Assembly: GCA_023399455.1 (NCBI GenBank)
Contig: JAEWPN010000134.1
Span: 1-24,961 of the forward strand
DNA from: Bacillota bacterium
Lineage (GTDB): Bacteria; Bacillota; Clostridia; Lachnospirales; Lachnospiraceae
DNA: 24,961 bases
Reading direction: 5' to 3'
In this document: positions 1-7,320 of the stretch, piece after piece
How the letters are laid out: the number at the start of each line of letters is the position of its first letter
How positions within the stretch are numbered: position 1 is the first letter of the stretch
The notes under the pieces: generated by a model
Told to the model about the DNA's origin: nothing
Databases searched by the model: none
The model's input: only the letters and a program-made list of their open reading frames with translations
Translations under genes and position numbers: made by a program

Positions 1-180
1 CTGAGGGTCAAAATGCTTGCTTTTCAGGGCGGTTTCAATGGAAATGCTCCGGCCTACGGTTTTGCGCATCGCGTCGTTGCGCAGGTTCTCAAAACCGTTG
101 GCGGCAAGCAGATCGATCAGTTCAGGATACCGTTCAGTCAGGTCATAAACTTTATCGGAAAGAGAAAAATATGGATTCAT
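1..180 (-). CDS. DUF1858-like N-terminal domain protein, partial
   Basis: The gene starts at ATG complement(178-180) and runs off the left edge, so only 60 codons are visible. An AAGGAGG-type ribosome binding site lies just upstream on the minus strand, around 187-194. The visible protein begins MNPYFSLSDKVYDLTERYPE and continues with a 'GFENL...MRKTVGRSISIETAL' pattern. This is the layout of DUF1858-like helical domains (YPELIDLL...GF...RKT.G...S/T.E.A), which in Clostridia can precede a substrate-binding domain or stand near redox proteins. I cannot see what follows. It diverges from an AraC/siderophore-binding fusion and has the same operator, so an iron-related role is likely but inferred. 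Moderate confidence in the domain, low in the function. Confidence 0.55.
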   Translation of the reverse strand, partial: MNPYFSLSDKVYDLTERYPELIDLLAANGFENLRNDAMRKTVGRSISIETALKSKHFDPQ

Positions 181-199
181 AAATAGTGCCTCCTTATAT

Positions 200-219
200 A
201 AGTTAGGAAAAACTAACTT
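200..219 (-). promoter_or_regulatory. DtxR/IdeR-like operator, site 1
   Basis: Inverted repeat AAGTTAG-GAAAAA-CTAACTT, lying between the start codon of the minus-strand gene (180) and a TATTAT -10 candidate at complement(231-236). The same AGTTAG-N6-CTAACT arms occur at 390-409 in front of the divergent gene, at the same place just downstream of the predicted +1. The arms resemble the TTAG...CTAA half sites of DtxR/IdeR-family iron regulators. The family assignment is inference; the repeat is seen directly. Confidence 0.6.
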
Positions 220-284
220 GTCTGGTTTATATAATATTGTTTTTATTGATGTAGTTATTATATCCCAGGATATAGCATTTTGTC

Positions 285-300
285 TGTAACATATGTTACA
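285..300. promoter_or_regulatory. 16-bp perfect palindrome in divergent promoter region
   Basis: TGTAACATATGTTACA is a perfect 16-base palindrome near the middle of the 257-base spacer between the divergent genes. Its position fits an operator that acts on both promoters. It is unlike the two AGTTAG/CTAACT sites, so it would bind another protein, possibly one of the two AraC-type regulators nearby. I do not recognise the motif. Confidence 0.4.
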
Positions 301-350
301 AAAACAAAAGATCAGAAAAAATTTGATTTTGCAATATATGGTACCATTCG

Positions 351-409
351 TTGTTGCAGAGATTCTTCTATGCTATAATGCTATAATCATAGTTAGTTAT
401 AGCTAACTA
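351..409 (+). promoter_or_regulatory. Promoter of the AraC-SBP gene with DtxR-like operator, site 2
   Basis: TTGTTG (351-356), a 17-base spacer, and TATAAT (374-379) preceded by TG at 371-372 make an extended -10 sigma-A promoter; a second TATAAT lies at 382-387. The predicted start is near 386. The inverted repeat TAGTTAG-TTATAG-CTAACTA occupies 390-409, immediately downstream of +1, where a bound repressor would block transcription. The arms match site 1 (200-219). Confidence 0.6.
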
Positions 410-437
410 CTTATTTTTCCATAAATAGAGGTACACT

Positions 438-2396
438 ATGAATAAAGATAAAAAGCAATCTGATTTTACACAAAAGGAAATCGCTGCTGCGATCCAGATT
501 TGGAACCGGGCGTCCATTACCCTTTTGGATATCAGACATAACTTAATCTCAACGGAAGAAGCTGTTCGCCAATACAGGCTACCCGCCGGTACGTTTATTT
601 ACACCTCCGGCAGGGGCGAGCTGTCACTGAATAGCACACGCTATCATTCGAATCGATTCGGCCTGTTCCACGGAGGAAAGGGCACAGAACTATCGATTTG
701 TCCGCAGGGTACCTGGCTGGAATATTATCTGGTACTCTACAAGTTCGGAGAGCCGGCTTTCCACAGGCGGGAGTTTCACAAGCTGCTGGAGGAAACCAAC
801 CCTTTTCGGCAGCAGTATGGTTTGACTCCAGCCAATCCATTGCTCTTTGCGGATCAGCTGAAGAAGATATTTGAGCACTGGTATGGACCGGCACCGCTGA
901 ATCTGTTCTACGGAAAAGGAGCGTTTTATCAGTTTGTCTATGAGGTCTATGCAGAACTGGAGCAAAATAACGTTCAAATCCTTGAGCCGGACATGATATC
1001 AATGGCAGTGAGGTATTTGGACGAGCATTACGGGGAAGGTATTTCCATACAGGAGCTTTGTGAAATGCTGGGCATCAGCTACAGCCATTTCCATAGAAGC
1101 TTTAAACAGAAGATGGGAAGCAGTCCGCAGGAATATCTCATTCGTACCCGGTTGGAGGCGGCAGTAGAGCTGCTGGAAACCAGCGGTGCATCGCTGCGTG
1201 AAATCGCCGTTCGCTGCGGGCTTGGGGATGAGCAAGGTTTGTACCGCTTGTTTAAAAAGAAAACAGGGGTATCCCCAAGCGCATATAGAGAGAATTTGTA
1301 TACTCGTATGAGAGATGATGCGCTTCAAAATATTGTTTCCTTTCCGTATAATTGTGAGGGCCAAGTTAGTCCTGACAAACTCAAAGGAAAAGGAGAGATT
1401 TTCATGTTTAAACAGATGAGAAGCAAAGCAGCAGTTGCAGCCGCATTATCAATAGCGCTGATGATGACTGCTTGCGGTACAGCACCCGCAAATACCGGCG
1501 GTGAAGATTCTGTACCCACTTCGGCAGTGACCAGCCAGGCAGCAGAAACGGAGGAGGCGGAATCAGTGGAGGAAGGAACGAGGACAATCAGCACAGTGAT
1601 GGGAAACGTGGAGGTGCCGGTAAATCCGAAACGTATTGTGGTGGATTATCTCATCGGTGATGTGGTGGCATTGGGTGTTACCCCTTTGGGTGTGGCGAAG
1701 GCCGAAGAAGGCGGCGGAAAAACAGCTTTTGCTGATAAAATAACAGAATCAGTGAGCATAGAAAGCTGGGAGCTGGATGCGGAAGAAGTCATGGCTTTAG
1801 AGCCGGACTTGATTATTCTCGCATTTTCCCAGAACCCCTATGAGGACTTATCGAAGATAGCTCCCACCGTTTATGTTCCGTATGGAGATATGACTACGGA
1901 AGAACGCATACAGTTTATTGGAGATGTGTTAAACAAGCCCGAAGCAGCAGAAGCTGTACTGAACAATTATAAAGAGAAAATTTCTACTGCGAAGCAAACC
2001 CTGCAAAATGCCGGCCTTGCGGATGCAGAGATCACGATTGGCCAATTTGGCGATGACGGAAGCTACATTGCAGGGGCCAAACATGCCGTGGGCGTTGTGG
2101 TATACAATGAACTGGATCTAAAGGTTCCCGAAAAAGTCCAGACTGAAATTATTGATAAAGACGAGTATTGGGGAAATGTTTCTCTGGAGGTTTTGGAAAC
2201 TTTTTGCGGAGATTATATAATATCCCTTGGTGAAGTTCCAGCCGCGCTAAATGACAACGCCGTTTGGCAGTCGATACCAGCAGTGCAGAATGAGAAGATT
2301 ATTGATACAAATACTTCGATAACATGGTATACGGATGTTATATCGTCCGGTGCGTTAATTGATATCATCGTTGACGAACTGCTGACCTTGCTATAG
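438..2396 (+). CDS. AraC regulator fused to siderophore-binding lipoprotein domain
   Basis: One open frame of 652 codons. Residues about 185-288 are a pair of AraC-type helix-turn-helix motifs (ISIQELCEMLGISYSHFHRSF and ASLREIAVRCGLGDEQGLYRLF). Residues about 380-650 are a Fe(III)-siderophore binding fold (TroA/FepB type; 'NPKRIVVDYLIGDVVALGV', 'EPDLIIL'). AraC-HTH followed by a periplasmic-binding domain is the architecture of the Bacillus bacillibactin sensor Btr. The oddity is a complete lipoprotein signal peptide in the middle: Met323, the basic residues KQMRSK, a hydrophobic run and the lipobox MTAC (Cys346), preceded by its own Shine-Dalgarno sequence. The frame may yield a cytoplasmic fusion, a separately initiated lipoprotein, or both. 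It could also be two genes joined by loss of a stop codon or by a sequencing error. Its stop overlaps the convergent AraC gene. Confidence 0.8.
   Translation: MNKDKKQSDFTQKEIAAAIQIWNRASITLLDIRHNLISTEEAVRQYRLPAGTFIYTSGRGELSLNSTRYHSNRFGLFHGGKGTELSICPQGTWLEYYLVLYKFGEPAFHRREFHKLLEETNPFRQQYGLTPANPLLFADQLKKIFEHWYGPAPLNLFYGKGAFYQFVYEVYAELEQNNVQILEPDMISMAVRYLDEHYGEGISIQELCEMLGISYSHFHRSFKQKMGSSPQEYLIRTRLEAAVELLETSGASLREIAVRCGLGDEQGLYRLFKKKTGVSPSAYRENLYTRMRDDALQNIVSFPYNCEGQVSPDKLKGKGEIFMFKQMRSKAAVAAALSIALMMTACGTAPANTGGEDSVPTSAVTSQAAETEEAESVEEGTRTISTVMGNVEVPVNPKRIVVDYLIGDVVALGVTPLGVAKAEEGGGKTAFADKITESVSIESWELDAEEVMALEPDLIILAFSQNPYEDLSKIAPTVYVPYGDMTTEERIQFIGDVLNKPEAAEAVLNNYKEKISTAKQTLQNAGLADAEITIGQFGDDGSYIAGAKHAVGVVVYNELDLKVPEKVQTEIIDKDEYWGNVSLEVLETFCGDYIISLGEVPAALNDNAVWQSIPAVQNEKIIDTNTSITWYTDVISSGALIDIIVDELLTLL
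1385..1406 (+). promoter_or_regulatory. Internal ribosome binding site and ATG for a stand-alone lipoprotein
   Basis: AAAGGAAAAGGAGAG is followed, after about 8 bases, by ATG 1404-1406, in frame with the 652-codon gene (codon 323). Translation from here would give a 330-residue lipoprotein with the signal MFKQMRSKAAVAAALSIALM and the lipobox MTAC. A Shine-Dalgarno this good at an internal codon is not expected if the region is only a linker. Confidence 0.6.
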
Positions 2397-3362
2397 CCCA
2401 AACCCTTTCCGGAATGCGCTGGGTGTAATTCCGTGGACATCTTTAAACGCGGCTGTGAACTTCGCAGGGTTTTCATAGCCGCAGCGTGCTGCAATATTTT
2501 TAATGCTCAGTTCATCATAGGCCAGAAGCTGCATGGCACGTTTCATCACCGCTTCACGAATGTATGCGTAGAGGGGCTTGCCGTACAGAGCCTTGAAGGC
2601 GATTCTCAATTTGCTTTCGCTCATTTCGGCAAGCTGGCAAAGTGCCTCTGTGCCCGGCGTATTCAGCGGGTCTTTATCTATGAGCTCCCGCACACGGAAG
2701 AGCTTCTGCTCGTTCTCCCATGTGACATAGTGGCGGCGCTGGCGTTTATAGCGTGCCTGATCCAGGGCATGGGCAAACAGACATAGCAGCTCACCTGCTT
2801 TGCACAAGTAGGCGAGCTGGGGAAGACGGTTGCCCCGTACACCCCAGCGCAGCTGCTCCATCACAAGCATTGCCAGCGGAGTATCTACATGCGCGGGCAG
2901 CCAGTGTTTAGCGTCTGAAACCCGGATGGGGTATGAAATTCCGTTTGCTCCAAGAAATGTTTCGATCCATGAATCAAAAATCAGCAGGCTGGTAAAGCAG
3001 ACCGGCTCGCCTGCCGCAATGCTCAGACGCAGGGGCTTGCCGTTGCTGATATACAGCTGCGTAAACGGGCAGAGCTTACGGGCGGGCTTTCCCCGTTGGG
3101 TGAAGGTGAGGCTGCCCTGATCGATACAAAATATCCACAGACAAGGCTTTTCAATATGCATGGTATACTCAATCTGTTCTTTAGCGGTAAACCACGCGCT
3201 GGCGACATGCAGTCCCTCTGCTGGGGTAACCTCCATAATCCACCCATTTTCCCAGATATCCGGAATCTCATAATAGGTATAAAGCCCGTTTCGGTTTATT
3301 TTCAGTCCGGCCTGTTCCGCCATTGCGCCCCAGCCCAGCTCAAATTCATTGGTGTATTCCAT
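2391..3362 (-). CDS. AraC family transcriptional regulator (PchR-like)
   Basis: 323 residues. The C-terminal ~100 residues (about 220-323) hold the two AraC helix-turn-helix units, the second reading 'LSIKNIAARCGYENPAKFTAAFKDVHGITPSAFRK', a near-textbook AraC signature. The N-terminal ~200 residues are an effector domain without a recognisable cupin motif; its 'G.L.F..RG...KL.P...Y...G.PLR' pattern recalls PchR-type regulators of siderophore systems, an inference strengthened by the neighbouring siderophore-binding fusion. The start ATG has an AAGGAGG site six bases upstream. The stop overlaps the stop of the convergent fusion gene by six bases. A 287-base hairpin element begins only 30 bases upstream of the start, so the promoter must lie in or beyond that element. 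Confidence 0.85.
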   Translation of the reverse strand: MEYTNEFELGWGAMAEQAGLKINRNGLYTYYEIPDIWENGWIMEVTPAEGLHVASAWFTAKEQIEYTMHIEKPCLWIFCIDQGSLTFTQRGKPARKLCPFTQLYISNGKPLRLSIAAGEPVCFTSLLIFDSWIETFLGANGISYPIRVSDAKHWLPAHVDTPLAMLVMEQLRWGVRGNRLPQLAYLCKAGELLCLFAHALDQARYKRQRRHYVTWENEQKLFRVRELIDKDPLNTPGTEALCQLAEMSESKLRIAFKALYGKPLYAYIREAVMKRAMQLLAYDELSIKNIAARCGYENPAKFTAAFKDVHGITPSAFRKGFGL

Positions 3363-3392
3363 TTATGTCCTCCTTAAGAAAATGCTTACTAT

Positions 3393-3679
3393 GATTAGGG
3401 TGTCAAAAGGACCTTTTGCGAACGTCTCTAGACAATATTTCCAAAACAAAAAGACTCCTGCTCCGAATTCCAATATATAAGAAGTTCTAATTCTCAGTCT
3501 ATTCGCACCAAACATACCAGAAAACAAAAAACTCGCTGCGCTCAAACAGTTTTGTTTTCTGTTCTGGCACAAATATCCAGAGAAAGAACTTCTAAATATT
3601 TACATAGGCGCAATCGTTCTTTTTGTTTTGGTCATATTGACCAGAATGTATTTATAAAGGACCTTTTGACACCCTAATC
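3393..3679. mobile_element. MITE-like 287-bp long inverted-repeat element
   Basis: The ends are inverted repeats of 24 bases (3393-3416 and 3656-3679) with one mismatch, starting GATTAGGGTGTCAAAAGG. Further inside, the two halves stay complementary: CCAAAACAAAAAGA against its complement near 3616-3632, GAAGTTCT against AGAACTTC, and the central stem AGAAAACAAAA (3519-3529) with TTTTGTTTTCT (3550-3560) around a 20-base loop. The element therefore folds as one long imperfect hairpin. It has no credible reading frame and no transposase. These are features of a miniature inverted-repeat transposable element. No clear target duplication is visible. It separates the AraC gene from ribD. Confidence 0.7.
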
Positions 3680-3784
3680 CTTATAGGAAATTACGTCCTA
3701 TAAGATTCGGGCAGGATGCGCAGCTGCGCATACAGAATAAAAATTATGCAGCCGGGGGCCATGGAAAGGAGTGGGACTGGTAAT
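3680..3784 (+). other. ribD leader with hairpin and 16-bp palindrome; no complete FMN riboswitch
   Basis: A perfect 9-bp stem, CTTATAGGA (3680-3688) with TCCTATAAG (3696-3704), starts right at the edge of the hairpin element. The palindrome ATGCGCAGCTGCGCAT follows at 3717-3732. The stretch TTCGGGCAGG (3707-3716) recalls the 5' edge of an FMN (RFN) riboswitch, but the remaining conserved helices are not present in the available 105 bases, so I do not call one. The ribosome binding site AAAGGAG at 3765-3771 lies 13 bases before the chosen ribD start. Confidence 0.45.
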
Positions 3785-4897
3785 ATGACGGATGAAAGGT
3801 TTATGGAAATAGCGCTTGCACTTGCCAAAAAGGGAATGGGACGAGTAAATCCGAATCCCATGGTAGGAGCTGTTATTGCAAAGGAAGGGAAGCTTATCGG
3901 ACAGGGTTTTCACGAAAGATACGGAGGCCCTCATGCGGAGAGGAACGCACTTAGAAACTGCAAGGAAAATCCGGAGGGGGCGGTCTTATATGTTACCTTG
4001 GAGCCCTGTTGTCATTACGGCAAGACGCCGCCATGTACGGAGGCGATTATAAAAAGCGGAATTAAGAAAGTAGTTACCGCATGTTCAGATCCTAATCCCG
4101 AAGTGGCAGGTAAGGGCATCGATACGCTGCGGACGGCAGGAATAGAAGTGGTGACTGGTATACTGAGGGAAGAATGCGAGAGGCTGAATGAGGTGTTCCT
4201 CCACTGCATACAAAAAAATACTCCCTTCGTCGTTATGAAATACGCTATGACCATGGATGGAAAAATAGCTGCGGCATGCGGAGATTCCAAATGGATAACG
4301 GGAGAAGAGGCGAGGGAAAATGTCCATCTGGACAGAGGACGCTATTCTTCCATCATGGTTGGGGTAAGGACGGTAATTAAGGATAATCCTCTTCTCACCT
4401 GCCGTATGAGCGGAGGCAGAAATCCCATACGAATTGTGTGCGATACCAATTTGTACACACCTCTCGAAGCCGCCGTCGTGGAGTTAGCAGGGAAGGCAGG
4501 GCAGGGGAAGACGATTATAGCCACTTCCTGCAAGGATAAAGAGAAACAAGAGAAATTCAAGCAGCGGGGCTGCGAAATCATAGTGCTTCCGAAGGAGAAT
4601 GGACATATTGATTTGAAGCTTTTGATGAAGGAACTTTGGGCGCGGGGAATCGACAGCGTTTTCTTAGAGGGAGGAGGAACTCTTAATTTTTCTGCCCTGC
4701 AAGAAGGAATTGTAAATAAGATACAAACCTATATAGCGCCTAAGATATTAGGGGGAGAAAAAGCGAAAACCCCGGTTGAGGGCATGGGAGTCGAGCGGAT
4801 GGCGGACTGCATAAGGCTGAAAAATCAAAGGATTACTAGGTTTGGCGAGGATTTTCTGATAGAAAGCGAGGTGGATGATACATGTTTACCGGGATAA
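3785..4897 (+). CDS. ribD: Bifunctional deaminase/reductase RibD
   Basis: Catalyses the second and third steps from GTP to riboflavin: deamination of the pyrimidine, then NADPH reduction of the ribosyl side chain. The N-terminal deaminase domain has the zinc motif HAE (residues 50-52) and PCCHYGKTPPC (74-84). The C-terminal reductase domain starts near residue 145 with 'FVVMKYAMTMDGKIA' and has 'GVRTVIKDNPLL'. I chose ATG 3785 (370 residues, normal for the family, MTDERFMEIALALAKKG) because homologues begin there; the frame is open further up to 3716, and ATG 3761 is an alternative. The last 16 bases overlap ribE, which suggests translational coupling. Confidence 0.96.
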   Translation: MTDERFMEIALALAKKGMGRVNPNPMVGAVIAKEGKLIGQGFHERYGGPHAERNALRNCKENPEGAVLYVTLEPCCHYGKTPPCTEAIIKSGIKKVVTACSDPNPEVAGKGIDTLRTAGIEVVTGILREECERLNEVFLHCIQKNTPFVVMKYAMTMDGKIAAACGDSKWITGEEARENVHLDRGRYSSIMVGVRTVIKDNPLLTCRMSGGRNPIRIVCDTNLYTPLEAAVVELAGKAGQGKTIIATSCKDKEKQEKFKQRGCEIIVLPKENGHIDLKLLMKELWARGIDSVFLEGGGTLNFSALQEGIVNKIQTYIAPKILGGEKAKTPVEGMGVERMADCIRLKNQRITRFGEDFLIESEVDDTCLPG

Positions 4898-5511
4898 TAG
4901 AAGAGACGGGGAAGGTTACGGGCATAAAGAAAGGAAACCGGGCGGCTTTTTTGACTATTGAGTGCAATGAGATATCGAAGGATTTGAAAGCAGGCGATAG
5001 TGTAGCCGTAAATGGGGTCTGTCTGACCGCGGCATGGGTGGAAACTAACAGATTCGGTGCGGATGTAATGAATGAAACCCTTTCCCGTTCTGTTTTAGGA
5101 AGCTTGCGGGTGGGATGTCTTGTAAATCTGGAACGGGCGATGGCGGCGGGAAGCAGATTCGGGGGCCATATAGTTACCGGGCATATCGACGGTGTGGGAA
5201 AAGTAGCCTCCGTGAGAAAGGACGGCATAGCCCTTTTGTATGAAATAGCTGCACCGCCCAATATTATGCGTTATATCGTACACAAGGGCTCGATAGCCAT
5301 AGACGGCGTGAGCCTGACGGTGACGGCGGTTTCCAGCAGCAGTTTTTGTGTATCGGTAATTCCTCATACGGCAAAAGAAACCACACTTCTGGAAAAGGGT
5401 GCAGGTTCCGCTGTAAATTTGGAAAACGATGTGATAGGAAAGTACGTTGAAAAATTTGTGCAGGGAGAAAATAAAATAACCGGGCAATTTTTAACTCAGA
5501 ATGGATTTTAG
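4882..5511 (+). CDS. ribE: Riboflavin synthase alpha chain
   Basis: Dismutates two 6,7-dimethyl-8-ribityllumazine molecules into riboflavin and the pyrimidine precursor. 209 residues with the two tandem lumazine-binding repeats: MFTGIIEE at the N-terminus with NGVCLTA (44-50) and GGHIVTGHIDG in the first, and DGVSLTV near residue 142 in the second. Length and the MFTGIIE start are typical. It starts inside the end of ribD and is followed 12 bases later by ribBA, so the three genes form one operon. Confidence 0.96.
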   Translation: MFTGIIEETGKVTGIKKGNRAAFLTIECNEISKDLKAGDSVAVNGVCLTAAWVETNRFGADVMNETLSRSVLGSLRVGCLVNLERAMAAGSRFGGHIVTGHIDGVGKVASVRKDGIALLYEIAAPPNIMRYIVHKGSIAIDGVSLTVTAVSSSSFCVSVIPHTAKETTLLEKGAGSAVNLENDVIGKYVEKFVQGENKITGQFLTQNGF

Positions 5512-5523
5512 GAGGAATAGGCT

Positions 5524-6726
5524 ATGTTTGAATTCAATGAGATATCAAAAGCGTTAGAGGCACTGAAAAGGGGAGAGATTATTCTTGTCACAGATGATGA
5601 GAACCGGGAGAACGAAGGAGATTTTATCTGCGCGGCGCAGTTTGCCACCACGGAGAATATTAATTTTATGGCAGTTCACGGAAAAGGACTTATCTGCATG
5701 CCCATGAGTGCAGATATCTGTGAGCGGTTACAGCTTCCGCAGATGGTAAGCGACAATACGGATAACCATGCTACGGCGTTTACCGTGTCCATCGATCATG
5801 TGGATACCGTTACGGGTATATCGGCAAAGGAAAGGAGTATTACCGCCCTTAAAGTTGTGGAAGAGGAGGCAAAACCGGAGGACTTTCGCCGTCCCGGTCA
5901 TATGTTCCCCCTTCTGGCTAAAAAAAACGGTGTGCTGGACCGGGGCGGGCATACCGAGGCAACTGTGGACTTGATGCGGCTTGCAGGCCTGAAAGAGTGT
6001 GGGCTGTGCTGTGAAATTATGGCAGAAGATGGACATATGATGAGAACGCCGGAGCTTATAGAGCTCGCGCGCAGATGGAAGCTGAAGTTCATTACGATTA
6101 AGGCCTTGCAGGATTATCGCAAAAAGTTCGATCATTTGGTGGAATGCGTTGCAAGTCCATTTCTACCGACCGCCTATGGGGATTTCAGAGCTTATGGATA
6201 TAGGAATAAACTAAACGGAGAGCATCATGTTGCCCTTGTGAACGGAGAGCTGGGAAATGGAAAAGATGTGCTTTGCAGGGTGCATTCGGAATGTTTGACC
6301 GGAGATGCATTTCATTCGCTGCGCTGCGACTGCGGTGAGCAGCTGATGCAGTCTATGAAGCTGATAGAAAAAGAAGGAAGGGGTGTCCTCCTTTACATGC
6401 GTCAGGAGGGAAGAGGCATCGGACTTCTTAATAAATTGCGGGCTTATGAGCTGCAAAGTGAGGGACTGGATACGGCAGAGGCTAATCTGGCGCTGGGCTT
6501 TGCGGAGGATATGCGGGAGTATTATATCGGGGCGCAGATACTTCGGGATTTGGGTGTGAGGACTTTAAGGCTTTTGACAAATAATCCTGACAAGGTATAT
6601 CAGCTTTCGGACTACGGAATAGAAATTACGGAGCGTGTGCCAATCGAGGCGGAGGCGAATGAGCATGATGCGGAGTATTTGCGGACGAAGAGAGATAGGA
6701 TGGGGCATTATTTGAATTTTAAATAG
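5524..6726 (+). CDS. ribBA: Bifunctional DHBP synthase / GTP cyclohydrolase II (RibBA)
   Basis: Supplies both riboflavin precursors: 3,4-dihydroxy-2-butanone 4-phosphate from ribulose 5-phosphate (N-terminal half) and the pyrimidine from GTP (C-terminal half). The DHBP synthase half has [11 protein letters not shown] (24-34) and HTEATVDL (143-150). The cyclohydrolase half has the zinc cysteines in HSEC (Cys257) and CDC (Cys268, Cys270), and RQEGRGIGL (293-301). 400 residues is the normal size of the fused enzyme, and neither half lacks a key residue. An AGGAGG site lies seven bases before the ATG. A G-rich tract begins at the stop codon itself. Confidence 0.97.
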   Translation: MFEFNEISKALEALKRGEIILVTDDENRENEGDFICAAQFATTENINFMAVHGKGLICMPMSADICERLQLPQMVSDNTDNHATAFTVSIDHVDTVTGISAKERSITALKVVEEEAKPEDFRRPGHMFPLLAKKNGVLDRGGHTEATVDLMRLAGLKECGLCCEIMAEDGHMMRTPELIELARRWKLKFITIKALQDYRKKFDHLVECVASPFLPTAYGDFRAYGYRNKLNGEHHVALVNGELGNGKDVLCRVHSECLTGDAFHSLRCDCGEQLMQSMKLIEKEGRGVLLYMRQEGRGIGLLNKLRAYELQSEGLDTAEANLALGFAEDMREYYIGAQILRDLGVRTLRLLTNNPDKVYQLSDYGIEITERVPIEAEANEHDAEYLRTKRDRMGHYLNFK

Positions 6727-6773
6727 GGGGGGTGAGAGGGGAGGTTGTGGGGGTTTTATGTGGGGAGGTGGGG
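6726..6773 (+). other. G-rich tract with G-quadruplex potential, 3' of ribBA
   Basis: Five runs of four or more G (6726-6732, 6738-6741, 6749-6753, 6762-6765 and 6770-6773) are separated by 5, 7, 8 and 4 bases. The first run overlaps the last base of the ribBA stop codon. On the coding strand this could fold as a quadruplex in DNA or in the 3' end of the mRNA. No ordinary rho-independent terminator was seen right after ribBA, so this tract and the structured repeat behind it may define the transcript end (inference). Confidence 0.5.
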
Positions 6774-6779
6774 TTGTGA

Positions 6780-7009
6780 GGGCCTTTCTTCGGCGGATTG
6801 GGGTTCTGTTCCGGCGCTCGCGGCTGAATTTTCTAAATGAAAACGTTGATGTGTCGGTTGCGGACGGGCCGGCAGCGATGCACATCCATGTGCAGCGCTG
6901 CCTAAACGCCGCATCCGTGCGGCGTTTTCCCTGGGTGTCGGGGTTTTCATTAAGAAAATGCAAGCCGCTCACTGACGGACCAGCCCCCCAATCCGCCGAA
7001 GAAAGGCCC
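6780..7009 (-). repeat. Structured ~230-bp repeat, copy A
   Basis: Bounded by a perfect inverted repeat of 24 bases (6780-6803 and 6986-7009) starting GGGCCTTTCTTCGGCGG. Inside are nested stems: ATTTTCT-TA-ATGAAAAC with its partner; a 15-pair hairpin with arms GGCAGCG/CGCTGCC and GCACAT/ATGTGC (about 6870-6902); and AACGCCGCA with TGCGGCGTT (about 6904-6926). A diverged copy in the opposite orientation lies at 7862-8092. The minus strand is given because wobble pairs in copy B point to that sense. The open frames across it are by-products of the G+C-rich palindromes. It resembles either a MITE/REP-like element or a structured RNA. Confidence 0.75.
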
Positions 7010-7314
7010 GGCCAAGGTTACGAAATTGTACATAAAATTCGCGAAGGTTACGAATTTCTCAGGTGTGGTTTTTATTTAAAATTAAAATGTGAGGGAGGAG
7101 AAAGAGATAAAAGATAAAAAGATAAAAGATAAAAAACATAAAAGATAAAAGTAAAATAGAGTAAGAACTTAGGGAACGGCATGTAGGATGATTTACTTCA
7201 GTGAGAAACTACGAAGATAGATGATGGGATAGATAAAATGGCACAGATATAGAACAAGACAATAGAAAAATTAAAGTAAGAAATAGAAAAATAAAAAAGC
7301 AAAAATAGGAGAAT
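7010..7314. other. AT- and purine-rich spacer with GATAAAA tandem repeats
   Basis: No gene is supported here. The direct repeat AAGGTTACGAA occurs at 7014-7024 and 7044-7054. From about 7105 to 7150 the unit GATAAAA(A) is repeated five times with one interruption. The plus strand of the rest is strongly purine-biased up to the ribH ribosome binding site. No convincing promoter for ribH could be assigned. Confidence 0.55.
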
Positions 7315-7320
7315 GTGATT

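Noticed and set aside
3363..3572. Minus-strand open frame of 69 codons before the AraC gene
   Set aside because: Contained in one arm of the MITE-like hairpin; no ribosome site.
3700..3784. FMN riboswitch before ribD
   Set aside because: Only TTCGGGCAGG resembles the 5' edge; the other conserved helices and loops are not found in the space available.
6758..7117. Open frame of 119 codons after ribBA, and several opposite frames in the same place
   Set aside because: It lies across structured repeat A and its inverted ends; composition is that of G+C-rich palindromes, with no ribosome site or family resemblance.
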